Source: Vibrio maritimus
Lineage (GTDB): Bacteria; Pseudomonadota; Gammaproteobacteria; Enterobacterales; Vibrionaceae
Length of the DNA stretch: 64,000 bases
Reading direction: 5' to 3'
Assembly (NCBI GenBank): GCA_003263775.1
Contig: JYJJ01000067.1
Span: 143,281 to 207,280, forward strand
Shown: in pieces, positions 1 through 9,092 of the stretch
Numbering within the stretch: position 1 is the stretch's first letter
Layout: the number at the start of each line of letters is the position of its first letter
Program-made: the position numbers and the translations under genes
The notes under the pieces: generated by a model
Databases searched by the model: none
Seen by the model: only the letters and a program-made list of their open reading frames with translations
What the model was told of the DNA's origin: nothing

Positions 1-134
1 AAACATTCCGCTAGCGGCTGATTCCAACTCACCCATCTTGGGTTGTCGAGCGGAGTCGGCAAAACATAGTGATAGAAGCCTGTGGGCAACATCGTGTATC
101 GGTGGGTAATCGCGATTCGATCTAACAGCGGCAT
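1..134 (-). CDS. selO: Protein adenylyltransferase SelO/YdiU, N-terminal fragment (runs off the window)
   Basis: Reading the minus strand from an ATG at 134 gives an open frame to the window edge. It contains an AITHRYTMLPTGFYHYVLPTP-like stretch and the motif PLDNPRWVSWN, which matches the start of the SelO/YdiU pseudokinase family (proteins that transfer AMP to target proteins). An in-frame stop lies just upstream, so the ATG at 134 is the likely start. Only about 44 residues are visible, so the call rests on the N-terminal motif alone. The gene marks the left edge of the flagellar cluster. Confidence 0.7.
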   Translation of the reverse strand, partial: MPLLDRIAITHRYTMLPTGFYHYVLPTPLDNPRWVSWNQPLAEC

Positions 135-337
135 ATCGGTCTCATTACGAGATAACAAAGACAATTGATATGAGTATAGCGACTAGAGGGGTTTAAAAAA
201 GAAACGAAAAGTGTGGGTATTGTGAGAGTGTTCGCCTAGAGGAACGCCCATTTGCGATGATTGCTCACTGGTTACTGCTGACTACAGAAACGGCATTGAG
301 TCCAAGCGTTTGGGCTGTCCCCTAAGAAGTATTGTTA

Positions 338-436
338 TTAGAGCATCGCAAGAATTGCGATCACTGTACCTAGAGAGAAAAGGCAAGTGCGACTAATAAC
401 GCCAAGGTTGGTAGGTTGAATCATTTCTTGATGCAT
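338..436 (-). CDS. Small hydrophobic protein, 32 residues, unknown
   Basis: A short minus-strand frame begins with ATG at 436 and ends with TAA at 338. An AAGGAG ribosome-binding site lies about nine bases upstream of the ATG, which is the main reason to take so small a frame seriously. The product has a polar N-terminus with two methionines, followed by a hydrophobic stretch (FSLGTVIAILAML) that could span or anchor in the membrane. I do not recognise a family. It sits alone between selO and the end of the flagellar operon. Confidence 0.4.
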   Translation of the reverse strand: MHQEMIQPTNLGVISRTCLFSLGTVIAILAML

Positions 437-538
437 AGGCAATATCTCCTTTTTATTACACTATGATTACAATGTAGGCCGAAACGGGTATTTTTACAAC
501 ATACGTCGCACAATTATTTGAAATTGAGCCAACTTTTT

Positions 539-829
539 TCACCAAAACACCGTCAAGACGACAATCACTGATCCTAAGAATGCGGCAAAGCAAATCGGCA
601 ATACAAGGTGTTTGTCACGGGACAACGTAATAAACCCCGCTGGTTGTTTCACCACAAAAGTGACCATAAGAAGGTTGTAGACCGCAATCAGCACACCAAT
701 TAAGAAAACATCAAAATAGAGCAAACTGGTCACTAAATAGACATAAAAGGCGATCAACAGATAATCAACAACAATGAGCCACGCAAGGCACTTACGCATG
801 TTGGTACTGGGGATCACTAAGTTAGTCAT
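539..829 (-). CDS. Small inner-membrane protein at the end of the lateral flagellar operon
   Basis: A 96-residue, very hydrophobic protein with about three predicted membrane segments (roughly residues 12-35, 40-62 and 72-95) and a short basic loop before the last one. Its ATG overlaps the stop region of lafU by eight bases, so it is probably translated together with the motor genes. No family is recognised and no catalytic residues are evident. Its position as the last gene of the lafB-to-lafU transcript suggests a flagellar accessory role, but that is inference from place only. Confidence 0.6.
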   Translation of the reverse strand: MTNLVIPSTNMRKCLAWLIVVDYLLIAFYVYLVTSLLYFDVFLIGVLIAVYNLLMVTFVVKQPAGFITLSRDKHLVLPICFAAFLGSVIVVLTVFW

Positions 830-1789
830 AGCGTTTCATTACCTCGAAAGGCGTGGTTGGCTGATTCCTTGTCGCTTCTCGAATCGCCTGTTGCTTTGAG
901 CTGTCGATTAGAGAGTCAAGCTCATGCTCATTGAGAGGTGGCTTTTGTTCATTAAAACTGAATGCGGGAAACTCTTTATAAACTTCGTTAAGCTGACGTA
1001 AGGTTTCTGCCGTCAAAATATACAGTTCTATACGCCTGTTGATACCAGACTTAGGATTGTCGAGATCAATCGGCGCTGTATCGCTCATTCCGGATACCTG
1101 AAAAATGTGTCGCTCTTGCAGCCCTCCTTTATCGAGATAATACCGAGCACTGTTCGCTCGGTTGCTCGATAGCTCCCAATTGGTTTTGCGCCCGCCTTTA
1201 AATCGGCTTGCATCAGTGTGACCGGTGATGATCATCTTGTTCTCAATATTGGAAAATAACCTAGCCAAGCTAAGTAACAAGTCTTGATAAAACGGTGTGA
1301 CTTTAGCACCTCCGCGGTAGAACATGGGCCCTTTTTCAGAGTCAGCAATCACTAGCTTTAAGCCTTGCGGCGTGATGACAACCGCAACGCTGCCCAGCGC
1401 ATCAATACCGCTGAGTTCCTGTTTAACCCGCTCGGCCAGCACTTCAAGTTCTTGTTGACTGTTGAATTCACCGGACAACACCGATGTATCGTTGATGCGA
1501 TGAAGCTCGGCATCGTAATGAGAAGTGGCGACCGAAGGCAGCGGCAGCGGGTTTACCGAATTACCGCCCGTTGCCGTCGTGCATGATGCTGGACCGGATC
1601 GTTACCATAAGCAAAGTAGTTGAGCAGTTTTTTCTGATCTTCCACATCGACGACTTGTAATATCCAAAGTACCAGAAACAAGCACATCATAGAGATCATC
1701 AAATCGGCCATCGCGACCTTCCAGCCACCATGTTGCAAAGGATCGCGTTTTTTGCGGCCTTTTCTGGCAAAAACAATGGGCTGCTCCAT
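822..1789 (-). CDS. lafU: Lateral flagellar motor stator protein LafU (MotB-like), frameshifted in this sequence
   Basis: MotB-type stator subunit that, with LafT, forms the ion channel driving the lateral flagellum and anchors it to peptidoglycan. The N-terminus is basic, followed by one membrane helix containing GGWKVAMADLM. Asp29 there is the expected proton-binding residue of the MotB family. The C-terminal half is an OmpA-type peptidoglycan-binding domain (ITGHTDASRF, then NWELSSNRAN). The frame breaks at the C-run 1567-1569 (plus strand). One more base restores a protein of about 322 residues with a clean join through GGNSVNPLPLPS. The gene lies directly downstream of lafT and overlaps the next small gene. 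Confidence 0.85.
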
Positions 1790-1837
1790 AGCGGCTCCCC
1801 CTGCGATTGGGTTAAGGTTGTGAGCGGTTCAATTGCA

Positions 1838-2703
1838 TTACGATGGCTGAGAACGTAATACTTCTACCGCTTTTTCCAGCTCAACAAACGATGGTTTGTA
1901 TCGAGTTTCAATATTTTTCCTACCGGCGTTAGCACACATGTGTGCCGACTGACCTTGAGAGTAAGCAGACAATATCGATTTCACGCACTGCAAAGGTGCG
2001 ACCTGACTCTCTGAAACATCCTTGATGCTGCTCGACATTGGCCCTAAAACACAATAACAACCAAATACACCAGTAAAGGTTCCCACCAATGCCGCGGCAA
2101 TGTTTTTACCTATTTCAGAAATCTCACCATCTAATCCCTGCATGGTTAAAATGATCCCCATCACCGCCGCCAAGATGCCAAGCCCCGGCATTGCCTCAGC
2201 GGTGGCATGCAGCTTTTCAGATGGCTTGGTGTATTCGTCTTCAAGGTGTTCAATTTCTTCTTCTAAAAACGCTTCAAGTAGATGGTGTGACTGCTTACCG
2301 GTGATCACCTGCCTAAACGAATCGATAATAAAGTTGGTGGTCAAGGTATCTTTAGTCACCCTGGGTACTTAGCAAAAATCTTACTCGAGTCCGGATTCTC
2401 CACATGAATATCCAGCGCCTTAATGTTTTGCACCCGCGCAATATTGATAAGCTCAAACATCAAAGAGAGCAGCTCTTGGTAGTAGTCTTTATTGTAAGGA
2501 GTGGCGCGAAAAGCCAACCCAAGTTGCTGCGTCATTAACTTGAGCGTGCCCGATGTTGTCGACATAAGTAAGCTCGCAAAGGCAGCACCAAAAATGATAA
2601 TGATTTCAGACCACTTAAAGATGAACTCAAATTTACCACCCAGGAAAATAAAGCCACCAAAAATGACGCTGAGTACGACGACAACGCCTATCAACTTTTG
2701 CAT
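1838..2703 (-). CDS. lafT: Lateral flagellar motor stator protein LafT (MotA-like), frameshifted in this sequence
   Basis: MotA-type subunit of the lateral motor, which couples ion flow to torque on FliG. The N-terminal part has membrane helices (GVVVVLSVIFGGFIFLGG and WSEIIIIFGAAFASLL). The C-terminal part has the MotA helices 3 and 4 with the conserved AEAMPGLGILAAVMGIILTM segment. The frame is broken near 2358-2365, at a short C/G run. Adding one base joins IFAKYP to VTKDTL and gives about 288 residues, normal for LafT. The start overlaps the end of lafS by about 13 bases, so the two are probably translationally coupled. Confidence 0.87.
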
Positions 2704-3401
2704 GCGTCACTCTCCCTCATTCTGCTTTTCAGAATGTCCAACCCTCGATGCTTTAATCGATGCACCTTGGTTTCATTGACATCGAGTACCAATGCCACCT
2801 CTTTAGTGTTGAGACTTTTGACATACACCAGATACAGAATTCGTTTTTCCATTTCCGGCAACGTCTCTAGCACCTCTCTGACTTCCTCAAACAGCAACTG
2901 TCTGTCTGTTTCCGGTACTGCCGTGACCACGTTCTCCAGCTCAATATCGTCAAACACGTCCACCAAACTCATCGCCTTTTGAAAGTCACTGTCCTCGATA
3001 CCGAGAAAATGACAAACTTCAACGGTGGTAGGCTCTCGGTTAAGCTGCTGGACGAGCTTCTGCTGGGCAAACTTAATTCGGTTGACGAGCTGACGCTTGT
3101 CACGCTCCATATAATCCCGCCGCCTAAGTTCATCCACCAACTCTCCTCGGATCCTCACTGCGACCGCGCGTCTAAAATCATCATTGGCAACATGATCAAA
3201 CTTTCGCAGCTCAATGACCAAGGTCATCATGGCGGTCTGGCGTAAGTCTTCAAACGTCCCTTCGTCAACGGCGTAACGGTATTGGTACAAGAGCCCATTA
3301 ATGAGCTTTAAGTTTTTCTGCAGTACCAACTTCTCAAGCTCTTGAATGCTTGATTCTTCTTCAGTTTGGGTATGCTGATACTTAGGTTGCAGTAACATCA
3401 T
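2691..3401 (-). CDS. lafS: Lateral flagellar sigma-28 factor LafS (FliA family)
   Basis: Alternative sigma factor that transcribes late flagellar genes such as flagellin. The 236-residue protein shows region 2 (FEDLRQTAMMTLVIELRKFD, then VRIRGELVDELRRRD), a region 3 helix (VNRIKFAQQKLVQQLNREPT) and a region 4 helix-turn-helix (LPEMEKRILYLVYVKSLNTK, EVALVLDVNETKVHRL). These are the hallmarks of FliA-type sigma factors. It lies between fliL and lafT, as in the lateral system of Vibrio parahaemolyticus. It should be held inactive by the FlgM encoded at 24051-24338 and act at the sigma-28 sites found at 8956 and 24374. Confidence 0.9.
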   Translation of the reverse strand: MMLLQPKYQHTQTEEESSIQELEKLVLQKNLKLINGLLYQYRYAVDEGTFEDLRQTAMMTLVIELRKFDHVANDDFRRAVAVRIRGELVDELRRRDYMERDKRQLVNRIKFAQQKLVQQLNREPTTVEVCHFLGIEDSDFQKAMSLVDVFDDIELENVVTAVPETDRQLLFEEVREVLETLPEMEKRILYLVYVKSLNTKEVALVLDVNETKVHRLKHRGLDILKSRMRESDACKS

Positions 3402-3406
3402 GTCAC

Positions 3407-3841
3407 CTACTGAAATACAGCCTTCGTCACGAGCACATCGCCCACCTGCAAAGAGGCTACTTCTGATAGGTCGTCTTTGAGATCGTCCTGTATCACATAG
3501 ATGAATTCTTTATTAAAAAAATACTCCCTATCTTTAACGCTAAATTTCTTGATGATTCGATTTTTGATTCGGCTACGCTGCTCATTCAGGTAGCTCTCAT
3601 TGCTACTTGGCGTGAACAATGACACATCTAGCAGCAGTAAACTTTGGCGGTTACCAAGATTGATGGGTACCAGCACGTTATCCACCTGCACTTCAACCTG
3701 CTCTACAGGTGCATCCAATGGCTCCTCTGAACCAAACCAACCGCTGATCATCTGTATTGAGATCATGTTGCTTTGGTAAAGTAAAAAGCCAGCAAGGCAT
3801 AACGAGAGGGTAAGCAGAAACGTCACGGCTATTTTAATCAT
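3407..3841 (-). CDS. lafF: Lateral flagellar basal-body protein FliL (LafF)
   Basis: A 144-residue protein with one N-terminal membrane helix (about residues 5-24) and a periplasmic domain. The N-terminal anchor, the segment VPINLGNRQSLLLLDVSLF and the helix with RSRIKNRIIKKFS are typical of FliL, a small motor-associated protein that supports stator function. It follows fliK with a two-base gap and is followed by lafS five bases later, the same order as in known lateral clusters. Similarity within the FliL family is low, so part of the call depends on position. Confidence 0.78.
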   Translation of the reverse strand: MIKIAVTFLLTLSLCLAGFLLYQSNMISIQMISGWFGSEEPLDAPVEQVEVQVDNVLVPINLGNRQSLLLLDVSLFTPSSNESYLNEQRSRIKNRIIKKFSVKDREYFFNKEFIYVIQDDLKDDLSEVASLQVGDVLVTKAVFQ

Positions 3842-3843
3842 GA

Positions 3844-5134
3844 CTACACCCTCGCAATGTAGGCCGTGTATTCGGGCACATTAGGTGACTCTTCACCAGA
3901 ACTGTCCTCATGATCTTGAACGGCAAAAGAGGGACGATATTGCTCAGGGTTTGCAGAGTGATGTTGCTGTGAAAGTGCCACTTCCACTTCAGATAGAGCA
4001 CTGTTTTGTGCTACCAACTCGTGACGAAGACGCTCTGAAGTCGCCATTAAAACTTCTCTTGTCGTAGCCGCCGACGCGCTCATTTGAACGGTCAACTTGT
4101 CGCCTTCAATTCGAAGAACCATTTCCATGCGGCCAAGCTCTGGTGGGTCAAAACGTATTCGTGCCATCTGAGTGTTCATATCAACCTGGAGCTGAACTTT
4201 ATCCTTGACTACTTGATAAATTTGCCTTTGCGCCTCGATTGGGAGGCTTTTTTCAACGGCTAGATTGAATGATGCAGCTCTCGTCATAAGGCATCCACCG
4301 TCGCGGTAGCGCTTTCCGCTGCGGTTGGCGCCGCCAGATTGTTGAGAGTTTGATGGCTAGAAAGCAGAGCGTGGACTGGCTGAAGTTGACTGACCACGGC
4401 CTTCCAACTTGCTTCATTGACCTTAAGACTGCTTGGCGTATGGCTTTGCATGGAACTCGCGTACTGTGACAACAAACTGATCTCCGCAGGGAGCGGATCT
4501 CTTGCAGGCGCGAACCATTGAGCACCCTGAAGTCGATATAGCTTGTCTGATAAGTAAGGCTCTGATGTGTAAAGTTCGGATAAATAGGATTTGGATGCAG
4601 TAGCTCGAGAGGTTTGTTGACGCACTCTACCTAGAGTGAGCACACCTGCTTCGTCATCCATTTCTAAGCCACCCGCATCAGCAGCACTTGGCCTAGCCGA
4701 AAGCGCACGATCAAGCGCAACGGCGACATCCTCAGCAACTTTACTCCTTGATGCAAAGCGGACTCTTTTGCCGAAGATTCAAGCGTATTCGAATCCAATT
4801 CACTTAGTAAGTGAGTGTCGCTGCTACCTAAATCATGACCCGCCGTCTGAGTTGGAGTATCCGTTGTGAATAACGATGATTGATCGTCTGTGACTGAGCT
4901 ATCATCAAAAGAGTACGACAACTGCTCTAGCGTGTTATACAAGGTTTGAAAGGATTGTGCCAACGGCGTCATTTGTGTGCCGCCAATCTCTTTCGCTGAC
5001 TGCCAATGATTGCTCTTCGCAAATGCGGCATTTCCCAAGGAAGCATCATGATGCCCCGAGACCGACGTCTCGATGGCGCCAAGCAAGGCAAAAAGAGTTC
5101 CTTGAGCGTGCGAATTAGTCTGTAATTGCATCAT
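3844..5134 (-). CDS. lafE: Flagellar hook-length control protein FliK (LafE), two frameshifts in this sequence
   Basis: FliK is secreted during hook assembly and switches export from hook to filament subunits. The C-terminal domain is recognisable: VQLQVDMNTQMARIRFDPPE and LGRMEMVLRIEGDKLTVQMS, followed by a helix ending RLRHELVAQNSALSEVEV, the Flg_hook fold. The N-terminal two thirds are low-complexity and poorly conserved, as usual. The frame breaks near 4742-4750 and again near 4283-4286. One base at each point restores about 430 residues. The second break falls at an ATGA overlap and could instead be a separate start, but the upstream part alone would lack the conserved domain. Confidence 0.75.
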
Positions 5135-5433
5135 GACTCCCTAGCCCTAACTTGCGTCTGGGCATACGCTTTGTCGCGCGTTTTTAGACTGGCATTGTGT
5201 TCAATTTGTTGTTTTAACGCTCTTTGTTCTACATCGACCAACTGAACACATTGTTGGTGGATTTGTTTCACTTTAACAACCGTCAGGTGATAGCGCTCAT
5301 CATGTTGGTCGATGCTCGGTAGCACTCGCAATAGAACTTGGTTCCACTTGGCGATCGACTCAAAGTCTTTTTGCTCCAACGCTTGTTGAAGCTTGCTCGC
5401 TAACCCTCGTAGTTGACTAGCTTTGAGCGTCAT
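5131..5433 (-). CDS. lafD: FliT-like flagellar chaperone (LafD)
   Basis: A small helical protein of about 100 residues placed between fliS and fliK, the position of lafD in lateral clusters. FliT proteins bind the filament cap FliD before export. Sequence conservation is weak: the visible features are long charged helices with heptad-like spacing (LASKLQQALEQKDFESIAKW and VKVKQIHQQCVQLVDVEQRA). The ATG at 5433 is chosen because GGAG lies seven bases upstream. An upstream ATG at 5451 overlaps fliS further. The call is mainly from synteny and size. Confidence 0.6.
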   Translation of the reverse strand: MTLKASQLRGLASKLQQALEQKDFESIAKWNQVLLRVLPSIDQHDERYHLTVVKVKQIHQQCVQLVDVEQRALKQQIEHNASLKTRDKAYAQTQVRARES

Positions 5434-5821
5434 CGAGCCACTCCATGGCACCTTCCCACCCTTCTTTTAGATCAGAAACAACCTTGATGAACTGTTCAAT
5501 AAGCTCTGGCTGCATCTCTTTTGAAGCTTCAAACACTGTGGCAATGCCGTGCTCGTAAAGTGCATGAATGTTTTGAATGAGTGGCTCACCACTAGAAAGG
5601 TCTAGGGATGCATCCAGGCCTACCAAAATGTCGATACACTTTTGCGAAGACTTAGCTTTGAGTTCCATGTCCTTTGCTTCAATCGCGTATTTCACACTCT
5701 CTAACTCTTGAATTAATCGCTCATGAAGCATGCATATCAGCTCAAAACTGGATGACACCGACGCGTTCGCGTTCACTTGAACATTGCTGTAGTTTTCTTG
5801 CTGTTGTTTGCCTAATAACAT
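5417..5821 (-). CDS. lafC: Flagellin export chaperone FliS (LafC)
   Basis: FliS binds the C-terminus of unfolded flagellin and keeps it soluble until export. The 134-residue helical protein contains SFELICMLHERLIQELESVK near the N-terminus, matching the first helices of FliS. Further FliS-like features are the segment SSQKCIDILVGLDASLDLSS and the downstream ALYEHGIATVFEASKE. It sits between fliD and the fliT-like gene, as in the lafA-lafB-lafC-lafD order. Its likely clients are the two LafA flagellins at 7216-8919. Confidence 0.85.
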   Translation of the reverse strand: MLLGKQQQENYSNVQVNANASVSSSFELICMLHERLIQELESVKYAIEAKDMELKAKSSQKCIDILVGLDASLDLSSGEPLIQNIHALYEHGIATVFEASKEMQPELIEQFIKVVSDLKEGWEGAMEWLDDAQS

Positions 5822-5832
5822 GAAGTGACTCC

Positions 5833-7157
5833 TTACACGGTAAATAATCCAGAGACAGACTGTAGTTCGCTGCTCAAGGCGTTGAGTTGAGTGAATTGGG
5901 AGAGATATCGGTTGTAATAAGTTTCGTACCTGGCATCGAGTGCAGAGAGCGCATCATTTATCCGGCTTTTTTCAGAATTCAGTGTATCGATGCGGCGGCT
6001 TAAAGAGCCATTTGAAAAATCTAAGTAAGTTTCGAGTGTGGTATCGAACGCCTGGAATACCCCATCATCTCCTGTAAACAGAGTTTCAAGATCTTGTGTT
6101 TTGGCCGCCTCTTCGAATTTGTCCCTATCGAGCTCAGTTTTCCATCTCTATCCAACTCTAAGCCCACTTCATATAGCCGAACACCGCCATAATCCTCTCT
6201 GATCACTGAAGCCAGTTGATTCTTGATATTGCGCACGGTTGAATCAGAAGCAAGTACCCCTCTCGCATCACTCTCACCTCCAGATTGAGTCAAATTAGTT
6301 ATTTCACTCACCGCACTGTTATATGCATCAACAAACGATTGAAGCGAGTCCAGCGTCGCCGAGAAATCATCACTGACCTGAACACTCGTTGCAGTATCAC
6401 CAGATGCATTCACTTTCTTTAAGGTAACATCAACACCTGAGACCAAATCTTCAAACGTGTTGCTATTGTTCGTGAATAAAGCCCCTGTTTCTCCGCCAAT
6501 GGAAATTTGTGCATCTTGTCCTGACTGCACTATAGAAGCAGCCGCGACATCTGCTGTCCCCCAATCACTCGTCGCATCACTCGATAAAGTAAAGTTATTT
6601 TCCTCACCATCAGAGACCGCACTAAATAGAACCTTCATCGCTCCTTGGGATTTGACGATAACGGCTTGCATCGAGTCTTCAAATTGGCCGTTGAAGTAAG
6701 TAACAAATTCGGTATAGGTCACATCACCACTGGCATCACTGTCTGCATCCATAATATTGATCGATTGAGCGTTGCCGGACTTGGTATTAGTCACGGTAAA
6801 AGAGCCATCCGACGCCATCACATCAGAAGGATCCGTTGAGCTCACATCGACCATCATTTGATGGTTTTGAGCCAACTTATGTACAAAAATATCGAGGTCT
6901 AGGTCTGTGACACTTGAACCGGTTGTCACTGATAAATAATCATCACTGCTTGTGGTGGTTGCCTTTTGCATCAGGGTGGCGCCAAACTTAGTGAACTCAT
7001 AAGCTTGATCATCCAATTTTTGAAGTGCGGATTTGATTCGATTGATGGCCGACGTTTGCGAACTTATCGTCGACAATTTTTGGCTATATCTCAGCTCAAA
7101 TGGCTGTACATCCAAAGTGGCGAAATTGGTCGCTAACTGCACGGCATCGACATTCAT
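5833..7157 (-). CDS. lafB: Flagellar filament cap protein FliD (LafB), frameshifted in this sequence
   Basis: FliD forms the cap under which flagellin subunits fold at the tip of the filament. The N-terminal region (LATLDVQPFELRYSQKLSTI after an AVQLATNF start) and the C-terminal coiled coil (TYLDFSNGSLSRRIDTLNSE) frame a variable middle. The frame breaks near 6130. One extra T on the coding strand gives GKLSFDRDKFEEAAKTQDL and extends the protein to TAA at 5833, about 441 residues. The ATG at 7157 is chosen because GAGG lies eight bases upstream. An ATG at 7175 is also in frame. A hairpin lies just upstream at 7177-7201. Confidence 0.85.
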
Positions 7158-7176
7158 TGTCCCATCCTCAGTCACA

Positions 7177-7201
7177 CCGAAGGTACAGCTCTACCCTTCG
7201 G
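7177..7201 (-). promoter_or_regulatory. Hairpin in the lafA-lafB intergenic gap
   Basis: A seven-base perfect inverted repeat (CCGAAGG / CCTTCGG) with an 11-base loop lies between the second flagellin and fliD. There is no T-tract after it on the minus strand, so it does not look like a strong terminator. It may lower read-through from the highly expressed flagellin genes or protect their mRNA 3' end. That function is inferred. Confidence 0.4.
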
Positions 7202-7215
7202 ATCACTGTTTTAAT

Positions 7216-8061
7216 TTACCCCAGCAAGCTCATGGCAAGCTGCGGCACCATTTTCGACGCACTCAACATAGAGGCGCCAGACTGCATTAACATCTGCTGT
7301 TTACTCATCATTCCAGACTCAGAGGCAAAGTCGGTATCCATAATTCGACCTTTCGCCGTTGAGACGTTTTCGGACATATTACCGAGGTTGGTGATGGTAT
7401 GGTCTAGGCGATTGATATAAGCACCAAATTCAGAACGTGCGGTACCTAACGCTGATATCAACGATGTACTACCACTATTTAACGCTGACATCGCTGTCGC
7501 AGCACTGGCATTCAATAACGCCCCCAACCCGGACACTTTAGTGTGCAGAGCCTCAACTTCCGATGCCACATCGACAGACAACTTCTCAGCGACCGTGGCA
7601 CCAATCTGGAAGCTTATCGCAGCATCTTCAAAGCCAGAGCCGCTAGCGAGCAGCTTTTGACCACCAAAGTTGGTATTATCTAAGATATTGTTCATCTCCG
7701 ATTTAAGTGCTTGAAACTCAGAGTTCAAGGCAGTGCGGTCTGCGGTTGTATTAGTCCCGTTAGCTGCCTGTGTGGCCAGGTCATTCATGCGATATGCGAT
7801 GTTAGTCATCTCATCCATAGCGCCTTCTGCTGTCTGAAGCATTGAAATCGCATCTTGCGAGTTTCGCATCGCCACATTCATACCTCGGCTTTGCGTTTCA
7901 AGACGATTTGCGATCTGTAGACCTGCGGCATCATCTGCAGCTGAGTTGATTCTGAAACCTGTCGACAAGCGCTCTAGAGACTTAGTCAATGCGCTGTTCG
8001 TGGATTGCAACGTATTTTGGGTAACTAGACTGGCGTAGTTAGTATGAACTGAAATAGACAT
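7216..8061 (-). CDS. lafA: Lateral flagellin LafA, copy 1 (promoter-distal)
   Basis: Filament subunit of 281 residues. The N-terminal D0/D1 region (SLERLSTGFRINSAADDAAG, LQIANRLETQSRGMNVAMRN) and the C-terminal helix ending MLSASKMVPQLAMSLLG are classic flagellin. It lacks a large outer domain, as expected for lateral flagellins. It is nearly identical to copy 2 upstream over the first 130 and last 70 residues. The middle (about residues 150-215), rich in Ser, Thr and Ala, differs and could carry the glycan made by the island at 12753-22849. AAGGAG lies just before the ATG, ten bases after copy 2 ends. Confidence 0.93.
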   Translation of the reverse strand: MSISVHTNYASLVTQNTLQSTNSALTKSLERLSTGFRINSAADDAAGLQIANRLETQSRGMNVAMRNSQDAISMLQTAEGAMDEMTNIAYRMNDLATQAANGTNTTADRTALNSEFQALKSEMNNILDNTNFGGQKLLASGSGFEDAAISFQIGATVAEKLSVDVASEVEALHTKVSGLGALLNASAATAMSALNSGSTSLISALGTARSEFGAYINRLDHTITNLGNMSENVSTAKGRIMDTDFASESGMMSKQQMLMQSGASMLSASKMVPQLAMSLLG

Positions 8062-8071
8062 AGCTTGCTCC

Positions 8072-8919
8072 TTAACCCAATAGACTCATTGCTAGTTGAG
8101 GTACCATTTTCGATGCACTCAGCATCGAAGCACCCGATTGCATCAACATTTGCTGCTTGCTCATCATGCCCGACTCCGACGCAAAATCGGTGTCCATGAT
8201 GCGGCCTTTAGCCGTAGAAACGTTTTCAGTCATGTTGCCAAGGTTAGTAATCGTATGCTCTAAACGATTAATATAAGAACCAAACTCTGCTCTCGCTGAG
8301 CCTAATGCATCAATTAACCCTCCACTACTAAGTGCTGAAACAGCCGCCGTTGCAGTTGCAGCTGTGCCGACCGTACCCAAGCTTGTAATCGCACTATTAA
8401 CTGCGGAGACCTTGGCACTCATATTGGCACTGAGTTTTTCAGAAACTGTTGAGCTATCTGGAAGCGAATACCAGTAGCTGCTTCAAAAGCGCCACCACCG
8501 CTAGACAACAACTTTTGTCCACCGAAGTTGGTGTTGTTAACAATATTGCTCAGCTCTGATTTCAACGCCGAGAACTCTGCGCTGATGGCCGTTCTGTCGG
8601 CCGCTGTATTGGTACCGTTGGCGGATTGAAGCGCCAAATCATTCATACGGTAGGCAATGTTGGTCATCTCATCCATTGCACCTTCCGCTGTTTGTAGCAT
8701 CGAAATAGCATCCTGAGAGTTTCTCATCGCCACGTTCATGCCTCGACTCTGAGTTTCTAGGCGGTTGGCTATTTGCAGCCCTGCCGCATCATCTGATGCC
8801 GAGTTGATCCGAAACCCCGTAGATAGGCGCTCTAGAGATTTGGTTAACGCACTGTTCGTTGACTGCAGCGTATTCTGCGTCACTAAACTTGCGTAGTTAG
8901 TGTGTACTGAAATAGCCAT
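8072..8919 (-). CDS. lafA: Lateral flagellin LafA, copy 2 (promoter-proximal), frameshifted in this sequence
   Basis: A second full flagellin immediately upstream of copy 1 and in the same orientation. The conserved ends match copy 1 closely. The frame breaks near 8453: one extra G on the coding strand gives IRFQIGSTVSEKLSANMSAK and about 282 residues. A sigma-28-type promoter at 8956-8982 precedes it, so this is probably the first gene of a two-flagellin transcript. The central segment carries Ser/Thr/Ala-rich repeats (TVGTAATATAAVSALSSGG) that differ from copy 1, which argues for two diverged proteins and not an assembly duplication. Confidence 0.9.
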
Positions 8920-8955
8920 TTTGGTTTCCCCATCCTGTTAGCCGTTCACCTCTCC

Positions 8956-8982
8956 ATAACGACAGACCAAAATTTCCATTTC
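8956..8982 (-). promoter_or_regulatory. Sigma-28-type promoter of the flagellin genes
   Basis: On the minus strand GAAA, 15 bases, then GTCGTTAT lies about 40 bases before the lafA copy 2 start. The sigma-28 consensus is TAAA-N15-GCCGATAA. The spacing is exact and the same layout (GAAA-N15-GCCGTTAT) occurs before flgM at 24374-24400. It would be read by LafS. Confidence 0.72.
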
Positions 8983-9092
8983 AGATTTTTCCAAAAAATT
9001 TTCATAACCAAGAATTTTTCAAGTATCAATTTTGAGAAATGATTGAAATTTATCCTAGTATCTATTTCACTGATAACCACAAAACCTTGGCT

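Noticed and set aside
7100..7420. Plus-strand open frame across the fliD-lafA junction
   Set aside because: It is antisense to the conserved ends of two flagellar proteins and has no family resemblance.
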